Source of the DNA: Bacillus sp. HMF5848
GTDB lineage: Bacteria; Bacillota; Bacilli; Bacillales; HMF5848
Assembly (NCBI RefSeq): GCF_003944835.1
Contig: NZ_RWIV01000001.1
Coordinates: 105,001-167,500 of the forward strand
DNA length: 62,500 nt
Direction of reading: 5' to 3'
The notes under the pieces: generated by a model
The model's database searches: none
The model's input: the letters and a program-made list of their open reading frames with translations, nothing else
What the model was told of the DNA's origin: nothing
Program-made: the position numbers and the translations under genes
Shown: positions 19,739-32,019 of the stretch, in pieces
How the letters are laid out: each line of letters starts with the position of its first letter
Numbering within the stretch: position 1 is the first letter of the stretch

Positions 19739-20338
19739 ATGACCGAACACTACTATACAAATAGTCCATCTGTTGAAAGTAATCGACAATCTTGGGTGTT
19801 TTCGCTTAAAGGTCATACGTTAAAATTCACGGTAGATAACGGTGTGTTTTCAAAAAAAGAAGTAGATTTTGGTTCGAGGGTTTTAATAGAAGCGTTTAAG
19901 GTGGCGGAAATAGAGGGGCCGATCTTAGATGTTGGTTGCGGGTATGGTCCTATAGGGTTAGTAATTGCTAAAGACAATCCAAATAGAATCGTACACATGG
20001 TAGATGTTAATGAAAGAGCTGTTGAGCTTGCTACCATTAATGCGGAGAGTAATCAAATTAGCAATGTGAAGGTTTATATGAGTGATGCCTTGAGTGCTGT
20101 AGAAAATAACTTTGCTTCTATATTAACTAACCCACCTATTAGGGCTGGGAAGCAGGTTGTTCATAAGATTTTCGAGCAAAGCTTTGACGCTTTGTTGCCC
20201 GATGGAGAGCTTTGGGTTGTTATTCAAAAAAAACAAGGTGCTCCTTCTGCAATAGATAAACTTAAACAATTATTCTCACGCGTAGATATCGTTGAGAAGC
20301 AAAAAGGATATTACATCATCAGAGCAAAAAAATCTTGA
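19739..20338 (+). CDS. ybxB: YbxB, RsmC/RlmG-like rRNA (guanine-N2) methyltransferase
   Basis: 199 residues from ATG 19739, chosen because TAGGAG lies 8 bases upstream; the frame is open further back to 19691. SAM-binding motif ILDVGCGYGPIG and catalytic NPPIRAG (the NPP(F/I) motif of N-methyltransferases) are clear. Relatives methylate a guanine of 16S rRNA (m2G1207 in E. coli). The single-domain form is typical of Bacilli. The stop TGA is part of the -35 box of the rpoB promoter. Confidence 0.9.
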   Translation: MTEHYYTNSPSVESNRQSWVFSLKGHTLKFTVDNGVFSKKEVDFGSRVLIEAFKVAEIEGPILDVGCGYGPIGLVIAKDNPNRIVHMVDVNERAVELATINAESNQISNVKVYMSDALSAVENNFASILTNPPIRAGKQVVHKIFEQSFDALLPDGELWVVIQKKQGAPSAIDKLKQLFSRVDIVEKQKGYYIIRAKKS

Positions 20339-20363
20339 CGAGAAAATTGCGCTATGATAGTAT
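20335..20363 (+). promoter_or_regulatory. rpoB promoter
   Basis: TTGACG at 20335-20340 overlaps the ybxB stop; after 17 bases comes TAGTAT at 20358-20363 with a TGA extended -10. The transcript would have a leader of roughly 460 bases before rpoB. Confidence 0.65.
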
Positions 20364-20829
20364 TATAAAATGCCAATATGTATTTATTTCCTGTGATGCT
20401 AAAAAAACTAATTGTATGTATAATTTTAGTATCAATGGAAAAGCTAATAAAATCAATAGTGCGTTTTAGAAAATGTGGTTTTTTTGATAGAAACCCTTTT
20501 TCTTTTTGTATTTTTTGTTTTACATACGGGATATCATCTCTGAGATAGCGAAGCTACTATTAAGTACTTAATAAAGTAGGTTAGTTTGTCCAACAGCTAG
20601 CATAACTATTTATAGTAGCCATTATTTATTGTATCATACCCGTTTTTAACTGCATTGGCAATGACTTTATAAAAAAAGCTGCCGGCAAAGAAATGTAATA
20701 TTAGTCTCTGCTTTTGGATGAAGTAATGTTTTTTTTATCTCAGAATTAATATATTCTGATTTTTCCATAGGATTTGAAAGAAAAAATGTCTCGTGGGATT
20801 ATAACTCATGATTTTGAGGGGTGAATCAG
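20364..20829 (+). other. Long AT-rich rpoB leader with several potential stems
   Basis: No ORF with a ribosome binding site was found in these ~465 bases. Visible structure includes a stem CTACT/AGTAG at 20554-20579 enclosing the palindrome TTAAGTACTTAA, a GCCGGC palindrome near 20690, and the weak terminator-like hairpin at 20740-20764. Confidence 0.5.
20740..20764 (+). terminator. Possible attenuator in the rpoB leader
   Basis: TCAGAAT (20740-20746) pairs with ATTCTGA (20753-20759) around TAATAT and is followed by five T residues. The stem is short and AT-rich, so termination would be partial at most. Confidence 0.4.
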
Positions 20830-23800
20830 TTGACAGGTCAACTAGTTCAGTATGGACGACACCGCCAGCGAAGAAGCTATGCTCGCATCAGTGAAGTGTT
20901 GGAATTACCAAATTTAATTGAGATCCAAACAGCATCTTATGAAAGCTTTTTGGACGAAGGGCTTCGTGAATTATTTCAGGAAATGTCCCCGATTGAAGAC
21001 TTTACAGGCAACCTTTCTCTTGAATTTATCGATTACAGTTTAGGTGAGCCTAAGTATTCTGTAGAAGATGCGAAAGAACGTGATGTGAACTACTCAGCTC
21101 CACTTCGTGTCAAGGTACGATTAATTAACAAAGAAACTGGAGAAGTGAAGGATCAAGAAGTGTTTATGGGTGATTTTCCACTCATGACCGAAACGGGTAC
21201 TTTCATTATAAACGGTGCAGAACGTGTCATCGTATCTCAGCTTGTTCGTTCTCCTAGTGTTTATTTTAACTCGAAGATTGATAAAAACGGTAAAAAAGGT
21301 TTTACTGCTACAGTAATTCCAAACCGTGGTGCATGGTTAGAGTATGAAACGGATGCAAAAGACGTTGTGTACGTTAGGATTGATCGTACTCGAAAATTAC
21401 CAGTGACCGTCCTGTTACGTGCTCTTGGATTTGGTACAGACCAAGAGATTATTGACTTAATAGGGGACAACGAGTACTTACGAAATACTCTTGAAAAAGA
21501 TAATACTGAGACTACAGAAAAAGCTCTTCTTGAGATATACGAGCGTCTACGTCCAGGTGAACCACCTACGGTTGAAAACGCAAAAAGCTTACTTGTCTCA
21601 CGCTTTTTCGACCCGAAACGCTATGATTTAGCTAGTGTTGGGCGTTATAAGGTAAACAAAAAGTTGAACATTAAGAACCGTCTATATAATCAGAGACTTG
21701 CTGAGTCATTGGTCGACCCATCAACAGGTGAAATACTTGCTGAAAAGGGTTCTGTGCTTGAAGTTCGCCAGTTGGACAAAATGACAAAAACTCTACAAGA
21801 ACAACAAGTAGGTTATAAGTCTTTAAACACACATGGTGGTGTGTTAGATGAAGATGTTATTTTACAATCTATTAAGATTCACGCTCCTAACGACCCGGAT
21901 GGAGAAAAGGTCATCAATGTAATTAGTAATGCTTATATAGAGGACACAAAGAAGCACATTACACAAGCAGACATCATTGCTTCAATTAGCTACTTCTTTA
22001 ATCTATTGCATGGCGTAGGAACTACAGATGATATTGACCATTTAGGTAACCGTCGTTTACGTTCGGTTGGTGAATTGCTGCAAAACCAATTCCGCATCGG
22101 ATTATCACGTATGGAGAGAGTTGTTCGTGAAAGAATGTCCATTCAGGATACTAACACTATCACTCCACAACAACTTATCAATATTCGTCCGGTTATTGCT
22201 GCTATTAAAGAATTCTTTGGTAGCTCACAGTTGTCTCAGTTCATGGATCAAACTAACCCTCTTGCTGAACTTACGCACAAGCGTCGTCTATCAGCTCTTG
22301 GGCCAGGTGGTCTGACGAGAGAACGTGCAGGCTTTGAAGTACGTGACGTTCACTACTCTCATTATGGGCGTATGTGTCCTATTGAAACGCCTGAAGGACC
22401 AAACATTGGATTAATTAACTCTCTGTCGTCATTTGCAAAGGTTAATAAATTCGGATTTATAGAAACACCATATCGCCGTGTTGACGCTGAAACAGGTCGA
22501 GTTACAAGTCAAATTGATTATTTAACGGCTGATGAGGAAGATAACTATGTCGTTGCTCAGGCGAACGCTCGTCTAGGAGACGATGGTGAATTTTTAGATG
22601 AACAAATCGTAGCGCGTCGTCGCGGTGAAAATACAGTTGTAAGTCGTGACCGTGTTGATTATATGGATGTATCTCCAAAACAAGTAGTGTCTGCGGCTAC
22701 AGCTTGTATTCCGTTCTTAGAAAATGATGACTCGAACCGTGCACTTATGGGTGCAAACATGCAACGTCAAGCGGTGCCGCTTCTTAATCCGGAGTCGCCA
22801 AGAGTCGGTACGGGTATGGAATACGTTTCAGGTAAAGACTCAGGAGCTGCTGTTATTTGTAAGCATGAGGGTATTGTAGAACGTGTTGAAGCTGCTGAAG
22901 TAAAAGTAAGACGAATTTTAAATGTTGATGGTCAAGAGGTTAAAGGTGACCTCGACCGCTATCGTATGTTGAAATTTGTTCGATCGAACCAAGGGACTTG
23001 TTATAACCAACGTCCTATTGTGGCAGCTGGGGACCGTGTTGTAAAAGGTGAAATTTTAGCTGATGGACCATCTATGGAATTAGGAGAACTAGCTTTAGGT
23101 CGAAATGTACTTGTTGCATTCATGACTTGGGATGGTTACAACTATGAGGATGCTATCATCATGAGTGAGCGTCTTGTGAAGGATGATGTGTATACATCCA
23201 TTCATATTGAAGAATATGAGTCAGAATCACGTGATACAAAGCTAGGACCTGAAGAAATAACTCGCGACATTCCAAACGTTGGGGAAGATGCTCTAAGAAA
23301 CCTTGATGAACGTGGAATTATCCGTGTAGGTGCTGAAGTGAAGGACGGCGATCTACTTGTTGGTAAAGTAACACCTAAAGGTGTAACGGAACTAACTGCC
23401 GAAGAGCGTTTATTACACGCTATTTTCGGAGAAAAAGCTCGTGAAGTTCGTGATACTTCGTTACGTGTGCCACATGGTGGAGGAGGTATTATCCTTGATG
23501 TTAAGGTGTTTAATCGCGAAGACGGCGATGAGCTACCTCCAGGTGTAAATCAATTAGTTCGCGTGTACATCGTTCAAAAGAGAAAAATCTCTGAAGGCGA
23601 TAAGATGGCAGGTCGTCATGGTAATAAAGGGGTTATCTCACGAATATTACCGGAAGAGGATATGCCATATTTACCGGATGGCACGCCAGTAGATATCATG
23701 TTAAACCCTCTAGGGGTTCCATCTCGTATGAACATCGGTCAGGTGCTTGAGCTTCACTTAGGTATGGCTGCAAGAACGCTCGGTATTCATGTAGCGTCTC

Positions 23801-24405
23801 CAGTATTTGATGGGGCGCGTGAAGAAGATGTGCAAGAAACGCTTGCTGAGGCTGGTATGCCAGTAGATGCCAAAACAGTACTATATGACGGCCGATCAGG
23901 TGAACCATTTGATAATCGTGTCTCAGTTGGTGTTATGTATATGATTAAGCTTGCTCACATGGTTGATGATAAGCTTCATGCTCGTTCAACTGGACCTTAC
24001 TCACTTGTTACACAGCAACCATTGGGTGGTAAAGCTCAATTTGGTGGTCAGCGTTTTGGTGAGATGGAGGTATGGGCACTTGAGGCTTACGGTGCAGCTT
24101 ACACCCTTCAAGAAATTCTTACGGTGAAATCGGACGATGTTGTTGGACGTGTTAAAACATACGAGGCTATCGTAAAAGGTGAAAATGTTCCAGAGCCTGG
24201 TGTACCTGAGTCATTCAAGGTATTAATTAAAGAGCTTCAAAGCTTAGGTATGGACGTTAAAATCCTTTCTGGCGATGAGCAAGAAATCGAAATGCGTGAT
24301 CTAGAAGAAGAAGATGATAATAACCAAGCAGATTCTATCGGAGTAGGCGCTGCTGGGGCATCAACTAATGAACAGCAAGAAAAAGACGCAGTAACAAAAG
24401 AGTAA
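20830..24405 (+). CDS. rpoB: RpoB, RNA polymerase beta subunit
   Basis: 1191 residues from TTG 20830. A GTG at 20821 is in frame but overlaps the GAGGGGTG ribosome binding site, and Bacillus RpoB begins [10 protein letters not shown]. The rifampicin-binding cluster ([24 protein letters not shown], given here in parts) reads as the susceptible type, with S, Q, D, H and S in place. The C-terminal region interacting with beta-prime and a short acidic tail are intact. The core enzyme partner rpoC follows after 130 bases. Confidence 0.98.
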   Translation: MTGQLVQYGRHRQRRSYARISEVLELPNLIEIQTASYESFLDEGLRELFQEMSPIEDFTGNLSLEFIDYSLGEPKYSVEDAKERDVNYSAPLRVKVRLINKETGEVKDQEVFMGDFPLMTETGTFIINGAERVIVSQLVRSPSVYFNSKIDKNGKKGFTATVIPNRGAWLEYETDAKDVVYVRIDRTRKLPVTVLLRALGFGTDQEIIDLIGDNEYLRNTLEKDNTETTEKALLEIYERLRPGEPPTVENAKSLLVSRFFDPKRYDLASVGRYKVNKKLNIKNRLYNQRLAESLVDPSTGEILAEKGSVLEVRQLDKMTKTLQEQQVGYKSLNTHGGVLDEDVILQSIKIHAPNDPDGEKVINVISNAYIEDTKKHITQADIIASISYFFNLLHGVGTTDDIDHLGNRRLRSVGELLQNQFRIGLSRMERVVRERMSIQDTNTITPQQLINIRPVIAAIKEFFGSSQLSQFMDQTNPLAELTHKRRLSALGPGGLTRERAGFEVRDVHYSHYGRMCPIETPEGPNIGLINSLSSFAKVNKFGFIETPYRRVDAETGRVTSQIDYLTADEEDNYVVAQANARLGDDGEFLDEQIVARRRGENTVVSRDRVDYMDVSPKQVVSAATACIPFLENDDSNRALMGANMQRQAVPLLNPESPRVGTGMEYVSGKDSGAAVICKHEGIVERVEAAEVKVRRILNVDGQEVKGDLDRYRMLKFVRSNQGTCYNQRPIVAAGDRVVKGEILADGPSMELGELALGRNVLVAFMTWDGYNYEDAIIMSERLVKDDVYTSIHIEEYESESRDTKLGPEEITRDIPNVGEDALRNLDERGIIRVGAEVKDGDLLVGKVTPKGVTELTAEERLLHAIFGEKAREVRDTSLRVPHGGGGIILDVKVFNREDGDELPPGVNQLVRVYIVQKRKISEGDKMAGRHGNKGVISRILPEEDMPYLPDGTPVDIMLNPLGVPSRMNIGQVLELHLGMAARTLGIHVASPVFDGAREEDVQETLAEAGMPVDAKTVLYDGRSGEPFDNRVSVGVMYMIKLAHMVDDKLHARSTGPYSLVTQQPLGGKAQFGGQRFGEMEVWALEAYGAAYTLQEILTVKSDDVVGRVKTYEAIVKGENVPEPGVPESFKVLIKELQSLGMDVKILSGDEQEIEMRDLEEEDDNNQADSIGVGAAGASTNEQQEKDAVTKE

Positions 24406-24430
24406 AACTAGAGCTAGCACTGATGAAGGT

Positions 24431-24471
24431 TTGGAAATAAGCTGGGTAACTGCATGTTGCCAGCTTTCCAA
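24431..24471 (+). other. Strong RNA hairpin between rpoB and rpoC
   Basis: TTGGAA (24431-24436) and AGCTGG (24440-24445) pair with the unbroken CCAGCTTTCCAA (24460-24471); TAAC/GTTG extends the stem inward to a 5-base loop. About 16 bp, with no T run after it, so it is unlikely to be a terminator and may instead be a processing or stability element. Confidence 0.6.
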
Positions 24472-24535
24472 GCTTGACAGAAGTCCAGGTTCAGAATTGA
24501 ATCATTCTGACAATACAATTAAGGGAGGTAGACCC

Positions 24536-27500
24536 TTGCTGGATGTAAATAATTTTGAATACATGAAGATCGGACTCGCTTCGCCAGATAAAATTCGGTC
24601 TTGGTCGCATGGTGAAGTAAAGAAACCTGAAACTATTAATTATCGTACTCTTAAACCAGAAAAAGATGGTTTATTTTGTGAAAGAATATTCGGTCCCACT
24701 CGTGATTGGGAATGTCATTGTGGTAAGTATAAACGTGTTCGCTACAAAGGAGTCGTTTGTGACCGCTGTGGCGTAGAAGTAACACGAGCAAAAGTACGTC
24801 GTGAGCGTATGGGTCATATTGAGCTTGCAGCACCTGTTTCGCATATTTGGTACTTCAAAGGTATCCCAAGTCGAATGGGTCTTGTGCTTGATATGTCACC
24901 GAGAGCTTTAGAAGAAGTCATTTATTTTGCTTCTTATGTGGTTACAGATAGTGGTGATACACCGCTTGATAAAAAGCAACTTTTATCAGAAAAAGAATAT
25001 CGTGCCTATAGAGATAAATATGGTAATACATTCCAAGCTGCTATGGGTGCCGAAGCTATTCGCAAGCTTTTATCTGATATTGACTTAACAAAAGATGTGC
25101 AGCAGTTAAAAGAAGAATTAAAAACTGCACAAGGTCAACGTCGAACTCGTGCCATTAAAAGATTAGAAGTGCTTGAGGCGTTCCGTGCATCAGGAAATCA
25201 TCCTGACTGGATGATTCTAGATGTGCTACCGGTTATTCCGCCTGAATTACGTCCTATGGTACAGCTTGATGGTGGTCGTTTCGCAACGTCTGACTTAAAC
25301 GATTTATATCGTCGTGTTATTAATCGTAACAATCGTTTAAAGCGCTTGTTAGATTTAGGCGCGCCGAGCATTATCGTTCAGAATGAGAAGCGCATGCTAC
25401 AGGAAGCTGTTGATGCATTAATTGATAATGGTCGTCGTGGTCGTCCAGTTACAGGGCCGGGTAATCGACCACTTAAATCATTGTCACATATGTTAAAAGG
25501 TAAGCAAGGTCGTTTCCGTCAGAACTTATTAGGTAAACGTGTTGACTACTCGGGTCGTTCGGTTATCGTTGTAGGACCGAATTTAAAGATGTATCAATGT
25601 GGTTTACCGAAAGAAATGGCGTTGGAACTTTTCAAGCCATTTGTTATGAAGGAGCTTGTGCAAAAAGGACTGGCTCATAACATCAAGAGTGCTAAGCGTA
25701 AAATTGAGCGTGTTCAACCTGAGGTATGGGATGTACTTGAAGAAGTAATTAGAGAACATCCGGTTCTACTGAACCGCGCCCCTACATTACATAGGTTGGG
25801 GATTCAGGCATTCGAACCGACTTTAGTAGAAGGTCGTGCTATCCGTCTGCATCCACTAGTATGTACAGCATATAATGCTGACTTTGATGGAGATCAGATG
25901 GCTGTTCACGTACCACTATCTGCAGAAGCACAAGCAGAAGCACGTATTCTAATGCTTGCTGCACAAAACATCCTAAATCCAAAAGATGGTAAACCGGTTG
26001 TTACGCCATCACAGGACATGGTTCTTGGGAATTACTATTTAACTCTTGAGCGACCAGATGCCATTGGTGAAGGTATGGTATTCAAGGACACTAATGAAGC
26101 GCTAATTGCATATCAAAATGGTTATGTTCACTTGCATACAAGAGTTGCTGTGCATGCAGGTTCATTAAATAACGAAACTTTTACAGAAGAACAAAATAAT
26201 ATGCTGATGCTTACAACAGTAGGTAAATTAATATTTAATGAGATTTTACCTAAATCATTCCCATATATTAATGAGCCAACAAAAGAGAACCTTGAGCATA
26301 AAACACCAGAAAGATATTTCTTAGAAAAAGGTGCAAATGTAAAAGAGGCTATAGAGGCTCAGGAAGTTATTCAACCATTCAAAAAGAAAATCCTAGGGAA
26401 TATCATTGCTGAAGTGTTTAAGCGATTCAAGATTACTGAAACTTCTAGAATGCTTGACCGCATGAAAAACCTTGGTTTCCGTTACTCTACTAAAGCTGGA
26501 ATTACCGTTGGTGTATCTGATATCGTAGTACTTCCAGAAAAGCAGATCATTTTAGTGGAGGCTCAGAAAAAGGTCGACTCTATTCTTAAGCAATTTAGAC
26601 GTGGTCTTATTACGGAAGAAGAAAGATATGATCGTGTTATTGCTATTTGGAGTAAAGCAAAAGATGAAATCCAAGGTAAATTGATTCAGTCGTTACCAAG
26701 TGCAAACCCTATCTTTATGATGAGTGATTCAGGTGCCCGTGGTAACGCATCTAACTTTACTCAGCTAGCAGGTATGCGCGGATTAATGGCTAACCCGGCT
26801 GGACGTATTATCGAACTTCCAATCAAATCAAGTTTCCGTGAAGGGTTAACTGTATTAGAGTACTTCATCTCTACTCACGGTGCTCGTAAAGGACTTGCGG
26901 ATACAGCGTTAAAAACAGCTGACTCAGGTTACTTAACACGTCGTCTTGTTGATGTTGCGCAGGATGTTATTATCCGTGACGATGATTGCGGTACAGATAG
27001 AGGTATTCTAGCTGCTCCTCTTAAAGATGGAACAGAAGTAATTGAAAAGTTAGAAGAACGTATCATAGGTCGTCATGCTAGAAAGATGTTACGTCATCCT
27101 GAAACAGGAGAAGTTCTAGTTAATGAAAATGACCTAATAGATGAAGATAAAGCAAAGAATATTATCGATGCTGGAATAGAAGAAATGTGGATTCGTTCTG
27201 CATTTACTTGTAACACTCGTCATGGTGTGTGTAAAAAATGTTACGGTCGCAACTTAGCAACAGGTTCTGAGGTTGAGGTTGGTGAAGCAGTAGGTATTAT
27301 TGCTGCTCAATCTATCGGTGAGCCAGGAACTCAGTTAACGATGCGTACATTCCATACAGGTGGTGTTGCGGGGGACGATATCACTCAAGGTCTACCGCGT
27401 ATCCAAGAGTTATTCGAAGCGCGTAATCCAAAAGGGCAAGCGGTAATCTCAGAAATAGATGGTACTGTTGAAGCAATTAACGAAATTCGTGACAAGCAAC

Positions 27501-28132
27501 AAGAAATCGTTGTGAAGGGCGATGTTGAAACTCGTAGCTATGCAGCACCATACAATGCAAGATTGAAGGTTATCGTAGGTCAAAAAGTAGTACGTGGCCA
27601 AGAATTAACGGAAGGTTCTATTGATCCTAAGGAGCTTTTAAAAGTAAAAGACATGCTTGCTGTACAAGAGTATCTTCTACGAGAAGTACAGAAAGTTTAT
27701 CGTATGCAAGGGGTTGAAATTGGCGATAAACACGTAGAGGTTATGGTTCGTCAAATGCTTCGTAAAGTTCGTGTTATCGACGCAGGTGACACAGATGTGT
27801 TGCCGGGAACGTTACTAGATATCCATCAGTTTACAGATGCAAATGCGAAAGTGCTATTAAATGGTGGAATTCCTGCAATAGGACGCCCTGTGTTATTAGG
27901 TATCACTAAGGCATCTCTTGAAACAGAGTCATTCCTTTCTGCAGCATCATTCCAAGAAACAACTCGTGTTCTTACAGATGCAGCAATCAAAGGTAAACGC
28001 GATGAGTTATTAGGATTAAAAGAAAATGTTATCATTGGTAAACTGGTACCAGCTGGTACGGGGATGTCACGCTATCGTAAAACATACCCTGTTATACCAA
28101 CTGAATCAGATGATAAAGTTACTGTAGATTAA
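24536..28132 (+). CDS. rpoC: RpoC, RNA polymerase beta-prime subunit
   Basis: 1198 residues from TTG 24536, preceded by AAGGGAGG; the frame extends back to 24431 but that stretch forms the intergenic hairpin. The N-terminal zinc finger uses C60, C62, C75 and C78. The catalytic NADFDGD loop is at residues 447-453 with D449, D451 and D453 chelating magnesium. A second zinc site is in DCGTDRG and [11 protein letters not shown]. The trigger-loop region [16 protein letters not shown] is intact. A terminator follows. Confidence 0.98.
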   Translation: MLDVNNFEYMKIGLASPDKIRSWSHGEVKKPETINYRTLKPEKDGLFCERIFGPTRDWECHCGKYKRVRYKGVVCDRCGVEVTRAKVRRERMGHIELAAPVSHIWYFKGIPSRMGLVLDMSPRALEEVIYFASYVVTDSGDTPLDKKQLLSEKEYRAYRDKYGNTFQAAMGAEAIRKLLSDIDLTKDVQQLKEELKTAQGQRRTRAIKRLEVLEAFRASGNHPDWMILDVLPVIPPELRPMVQLDGGRFATSDLNDLYRRVINRNNRLKRLLDLGAPSIIVQNEKRMLQEAVDALIDNGRRGRPVTGPGNRPLKSLSHMLKGKQGRFRQNLLGKRVDYSGRSVIVVGPNLKMYQCGLPKEMALELFKPFVMKELVQKGLAHNIKSAKRKIERVQPEVWDVLEEVIREHPVLLNRAPTLHRLGIQAFEPTLVEGRAIRLHPLVCTAYNADFDGDQMAVHVPLSAEAQAEARILMLAAQNILNPKDGKPVVTPSQDMVLGNYYLTLERPDAIGEGMVFKDTNEALIAYQNGYVHLHTRVAVHAGSLNNETFTEEQNNMLMLTTVGKLIFNEILPKSFPYINEPTKENLEHKTPERYFLEKGANVKEAIEAQEVIQPFKKKILGNIIAEVFKRFKITETSRMLDRMKNLGFRYSTKAGITVGVSDIVVLPEKQIILVEAQKKVDSILKQFRRGLITEEERYDRVIAIWSKAKDEIQGKLIQSLPSANPIFMMSDSGARGNASNFTQLAGMRGLMANPAGRIIELPIKSSFREGLTVLEYFISTHGARKGLADTALKTADSGYLTRRLVDVAQDVIIRDDDCGTDRGILAAPLKDGTEVIEKLEERIIGRHARKMLRHPETGEVLVNENDLIDEDKAKNIIDAGIEEMWIRSAFTCNTRHGVCKKCYGRNLATGSEVEVGEAVGIIAAQSIGEPGTQLTMRTFHTGGVAGDDITQGLPRIQELFEARNPKGQAVISEIDGTVEAINEIRDKQQEIVVKGDVETRSYAAPYNARLKVIVGQKVVRGQELTEGSIDPKELLKVKDMLAVQEYLLREVQKVYRMQGVEIGDKHVEVMVRQMLRKVRVIDAGDTDVLPGTLLDIHQFTDANAKVLLNGGIPAIGRPVLLGITKASLETESFLSAASFQETTRVLTDAAIKGKRDELLGLKENVIIGKLVPAGTGMSRYRKTYPVIPTESDDKVTVD

Positions 28133-28138
28133 AAAATG

Positions 28139-28175
28139 AAGTATGCTGGCTGTGTTCAGACAGCATACTTTTTAT
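28139..28175 (+). terminator. Terminator after rpoC
   Basis: AAGTATGCTG (28139-28148) pairs with CAGCATACTT (28161-28170), followed by T residues. Ends the rpoB-rpoC unit. Confidence 0.9.
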
Positions 28176-28269
28176 CTAGATCTAATTTAATTTGATAAGT
28201 TTTTTTAAATTGGCGTGTATAACTGACCAATTATTTTAAACTGTTATTTATTTCTTGTTATAAATAATG

Positions 28270-28298
28270 TTGACTTTGCTATACAAGGATGATATTAT
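28270..28298 (+). promoter_or_regulatory. Promoter of ybxF-rpsL-rpsG-fusA-tuf (str operon)
   Basis: TTGACT at 28270-28275, 17-base spacer, TATTAT at 28293-28298 with a TGA extended -10, 49 bases before ybxF. Confidence 0.8.
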
Positions 28299-28347
28299 AG
28301 CAAAGGTGCTTCTTTAATAAACCTGTTTACTTTGGAGGATGTTAGTT

Positions 28348-28596
28348 ATGTCTTATGAAAAAGTATCGCAGGCATCTAAGATTATCATTGGCACAAAGCA
28401 AACAGTAAAAGCTTTAAAACATGGTGAGGTAGCTGAGGTGTTAGTTGCTAAAGATGCAAATCAATCATTAACTGTAAAAGTAGTGAGTGTTGCAAAAGAG
28501 CAAAACATACCCGTTACAATAGTAGATTCTATGAAGAAGCTTGGAAAAGTATCAGGAATTGAAGTTGGAGCTGCTACTGTCGCAATTCTTCGCTAA
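28348..28596 (+). CDS. ybxF: YbxF/RplGB, L7Ae-family kink-turn-binding ribosomal protein
   Basis: 82 residues from ATG 28348; the ATG at 28339 is too close to its TTTGGAGG site. The L7Ae/L30e fold is shown by [23 protein letters not shown] and the C-terminal [16 protein letters not shown]. subtilis YbxF binds kink-turn RNAs and associates with ribosomes. First gene of the str operon, upstream of rpsL as in other Bacilli. Confidence 0.93.
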   Translation: MSYEKVSQASKIIIGTKQTVKALKHGEVAEVLVAKDANQSLTVKVVSVAKEQNIPVTIVDSMKKLGKVSGIEVGAATVAILR

Positions 28597-28694
28597 AACT
28601 GTTTTTGTAGAAAACTGCAAAAACTTTGTTTTTTACTTTAAAATGAACCACCTGGATGTGTGGGTTTACAAAAGAATGAAGGGAGGAAAAATAG

Positions 28695-29117
<423 letters not shown>

Positions 29118-29148
29118 TAAAAGAAATTTAGAATAAAAAAATGCTTGA

Positions 29149-29634
<486 letters not shown>

Positions 29635-29692
29635 GATTTATTATATAAACAATTTTGTTAGGATTATATTTATATTTTCCTGATTAAAGTAA

Positions 29693-29778
29693 TATGACGG
29701 GAAGATACTAAGAAAATGATAGGGAAGTTAATATGTTAAAATAGCATTATTAACTCCCTATTTGTACATACCGTCATA
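29693..29778 (+). other. Nested stem structure in the rpsG-fusA gap
   Basis: An outer perfect 8-bp stem, TATGACGG (29693-29700) with CCGTCATA (29771-29778), encloses an inner stem AGGGA-GTTAATA (29721-29733, one bulged A) with TATTAACTCCCT (29748-29759). It lies 43 bases before the fusA start. No T run follows, so it does not look like a simple terminator. Confidence 0.6.
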
Positions 29779-29821
29779 CCAAAAAAAACCAAACTCAATA
29801 ATAGGAAGGAGAAGTAACATC

Positions 29822-31900
29822 ATGACAAGAGAGTTCTCCTTAGAAAAAACTCGTAATATCGGTATCATGGCTCACATCGATGCCGGTAAAACAACTGCTA
29901 CTGAGCGTATCTTGTTTTACACAGGCCGTATTCATAAAATTGGAGAAACTCACGAAGGCGCTTCTCAAATGGACTGGATGGAACAAGAGCAGGAGCGTGG
30001 GATTACAATCACATCTGCTGCTACAACAGCGCAATGGAAAAACCATCGTATCAACATTATTGATACTCCAGGACACGTAGACTTCACAGTAGAGGTTGAA
30101 CGTTCATTACGTGTACTTGATGGAGCAGTTGCTGTTTTAGATGCTCAATCAGGAGTTGAGCCTCAAACTGAAACAGTTTGGCGTCAAGCAACAACATACG
30201 GAGTACCGCGTGTTGTATTTGTAAACAAAATGGATAAAATCGGAGCAGACTTTTTATATTCTGTGAAGACTTTACATGAACGTTTACAAGCAAACGCTCA
30301 TCCGATTCAACTTCCGATTGGTGCAGAAGACCAATTCGAAGGTATTATTGATTTAGTTGAAATGGAAGCATTCTACTATGAAGATGATCTTGGCACACGT
30401 ACAGAAGCTCGTGAAATTCCTGAAGAATATAAGGAATTAGCAGAAGAGTACCATGCTAAGCTTGTTGAAGCAGTAGCTGAGCTAGACGAAGAACTAATGA
30501 TGAAATACCTAGAAGGTGAAGAACTTACAAAAGATGAAATCAAAGCTGCTATCCGTAAAGGTACAGTTAACGTTGAATTCTATCCTGTTATTTGTGGTTC
30601 TGCATTTAAAAACAAAGGTGTACAACTATTGCTTGATGCTGTACTAGATTACCTACCAGCACCAACTGATGTTGCATCTATTAAGGGTATTGTTCCAGAT
30701 TCAGATGAAGAAGTAATTCGTCATTCTTCTGACGAAGAGCCATTCTCTGCATTAGCGTTCAAAGTTATGACGGACCCGTATGTTGGTAAGCTAACATTCT
30801 TCCGTGTATACTCTGGTACTCTAGATTCTGGTTCATACGTATTAAACTCAACAAAAGGCAAGCGCGAACGCGTAGGTCGTATCCTACAAATGCATGCAAA
30901 CTCTCGTCAAGAGATTTCTACTGTATATTCAGGGGATATTGCTGCAGCAGTTGGTCTTAAAGATACAACTACTGGTGATACACTTTGCGATGATAAAGCG
31001 CCTGTTATTCTTGAGTCTATGCAATTCCCTGAGCCGGTAATCTCTGTAGCTATCGAGCCGAAGTCAAAAGCTGACCAAGATAAGATGTCTACAGCGTTAC
31101 AAAAGCTTTCTGAAGAAGATCCTACTTTTAGAGCACACACTGACCAAGAAACTGGTCAAACAATCATCGCTGGTATGGGTGAACTTCACCTTGATATCAT
31201 CGTTGATCGTATGAAGCGTGAATTCAAAGTAGAAGCTAACGTTGGTGCTCCACAGGTTGCGTACCGTGAAACTTTCCGTGGTTCAGCGCAAGTTGAAGGT
31301 AAGTTCGTACGTCAGTCTGGTGGTCGTGGACAGTTCGGTCACGTATGGATTGAGTTCGCTCCTAACGAAGAAGGTAAAGGCTTTGAGTTTGAAAATGCTA
31401 TCGTTGGTGGTGTTGTACCTCGTGAATATATTCCTGCGGTACAAGCTGGTCTTGAAGATTCCCTACAAAATGGAGTTCTTGCAGGCTATCCATTAGTCGA
31501 TATTAAAGCTAAATTATTTGATGGATCTTACCATGATGTAGACTCAAACGAAATGGCGTTTAAAATTGCTGCATCTATGGCATTGAAAAATGCTGCTAAA
31601 AAATGTAGCCCAGTCATTCTTGAGCCAATCATGAAAGTAGAAGTTGTTATCCCAGAAGAGTACATGGGTGACATTATGGGTAACATCACTTCTCGTCGTG
31701 GTCGTGTAGAAGGTATGGAAGCACGCGGTAACGCACAAGTTGTTAAAGCAATGGTTCCACTATCTGAAATGTTTGGATATGCTACATCATTACGTTCTAA
31801 CACGCAAGGACGTGGTACATTCACAATGCATTTCGATCACTATGAAGAAGTACCAAAATCAATTTCTGAAGAGATTATCAAAAAAAATAGCGGTCAATAA
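29822..31900 (+). CDS. fusA: FusA, translation elongation factor G
   Basis: 692 residues from ATG 29822, which follows TAGGAAGGAG; the in-frame start at 29762 would add 20 unlike residues. GTPase motifs [17 protein letters not shown] and NKMD are intact, followed by domains II-V (domain IV around [15 protein letters not shown]). EF-G drives tRNA-mRNA translocation and ribosome recycling with RRF. Domain III-V regions linked to fusidic acid resistance look ordinary. Confidence 0.98.
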   Translation: MTREFSLEKTRNIGIMAHIDAGKTTATERILFYTGRIHKIGETHEGASQMDWMEQEQERGITITSAATTAQWKNHRINIIDTPGHVDFTVEVERSLRVLDGAVAVLDAQSGVEPQTETVWRQATTYGVPRVVFVNKMDKIGADFLYSVKTLHERLQANAHPIQLPIGAEDQFEGIIDLVEMEAFYYEDDLGTRTEAREIPEEYKELAEEYHAKLVEAVAELDEELMMKYLEGEELTKDEIKAAIRKGTVNVEFYPVICGSAFKNKGVQLLLDAVLDYLPAPTDVASIKGIVPDSDEEVIRHSSDEEPFSALAFKVMTDPYVGKLTFFRVYSGTLDSGSYVLNSTKGKRERVGRILQMHANSRQEISTVYSGDIAAAVGLKDTTTGDTLCDDKAPVILESMQFPEPVISVAIEPKSKADQDKMSTALQKLSEEDPTFRAHTDQETGQTIIAGMGELHLDIIVDRMKREFKVEANVGAPQVAYRETFRGSAQVEGKFVRQSGGRGQFGHVWIEFAPNEEGKGFEFENAIVGGVVPREYIPAVQAGLEDSLQNGVLAGYPLVDIKAKLFDGSYHDVDSNEMAFKIAASMALKNAAKKCSPVILEPIMKVEVVIPEEYMGDIMGNITSRRGRVEGMEARGNAQVVKAMVPLSEMFGYATSLRSNTQGRGTFTMHFDHYEEVPKSISEEIIKKNSGQ

Positions 31901-31920
31901 TTGATTTTCGCTATACATTC

Positions 31921-31985
31921 AAGTATAACTACTTATGTAGGCTTAGAAAGTGAAATGAAATTTCACTTTCTAGCAACTTATACTT
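31921..31985 (+). other. Nested stem structure in the fusA-tuf gap
   Basis: An outer 8-bp stem, AAGTATAA (31921-31928) with TTATACTT (31978-31985), encloses a 12-bp hairpin AGAAAGTGAAAT (31945-31956) with ATTTCACTTTCT (31960-31971) and a GAA loop. It ends 34 bases before tuf and has no terminator T run. Confidence 0.65.
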
Positions 31986-32019
31986 AATAACTTTTAATAT
32001 ACTAAGGAGGATTTTCATA

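Noticed and set aside
22067-22315. 82-codon alternate frame inside rpoB
   Set aside because: Out-of-frame shadow of the rifampicin region.
24431-24535. Longer N-terminus for rpoC
   Set aside because: The added residues have no homology and the DNA forms the intergenic hairpin; TTG 24536 has the good ribosome binding site.
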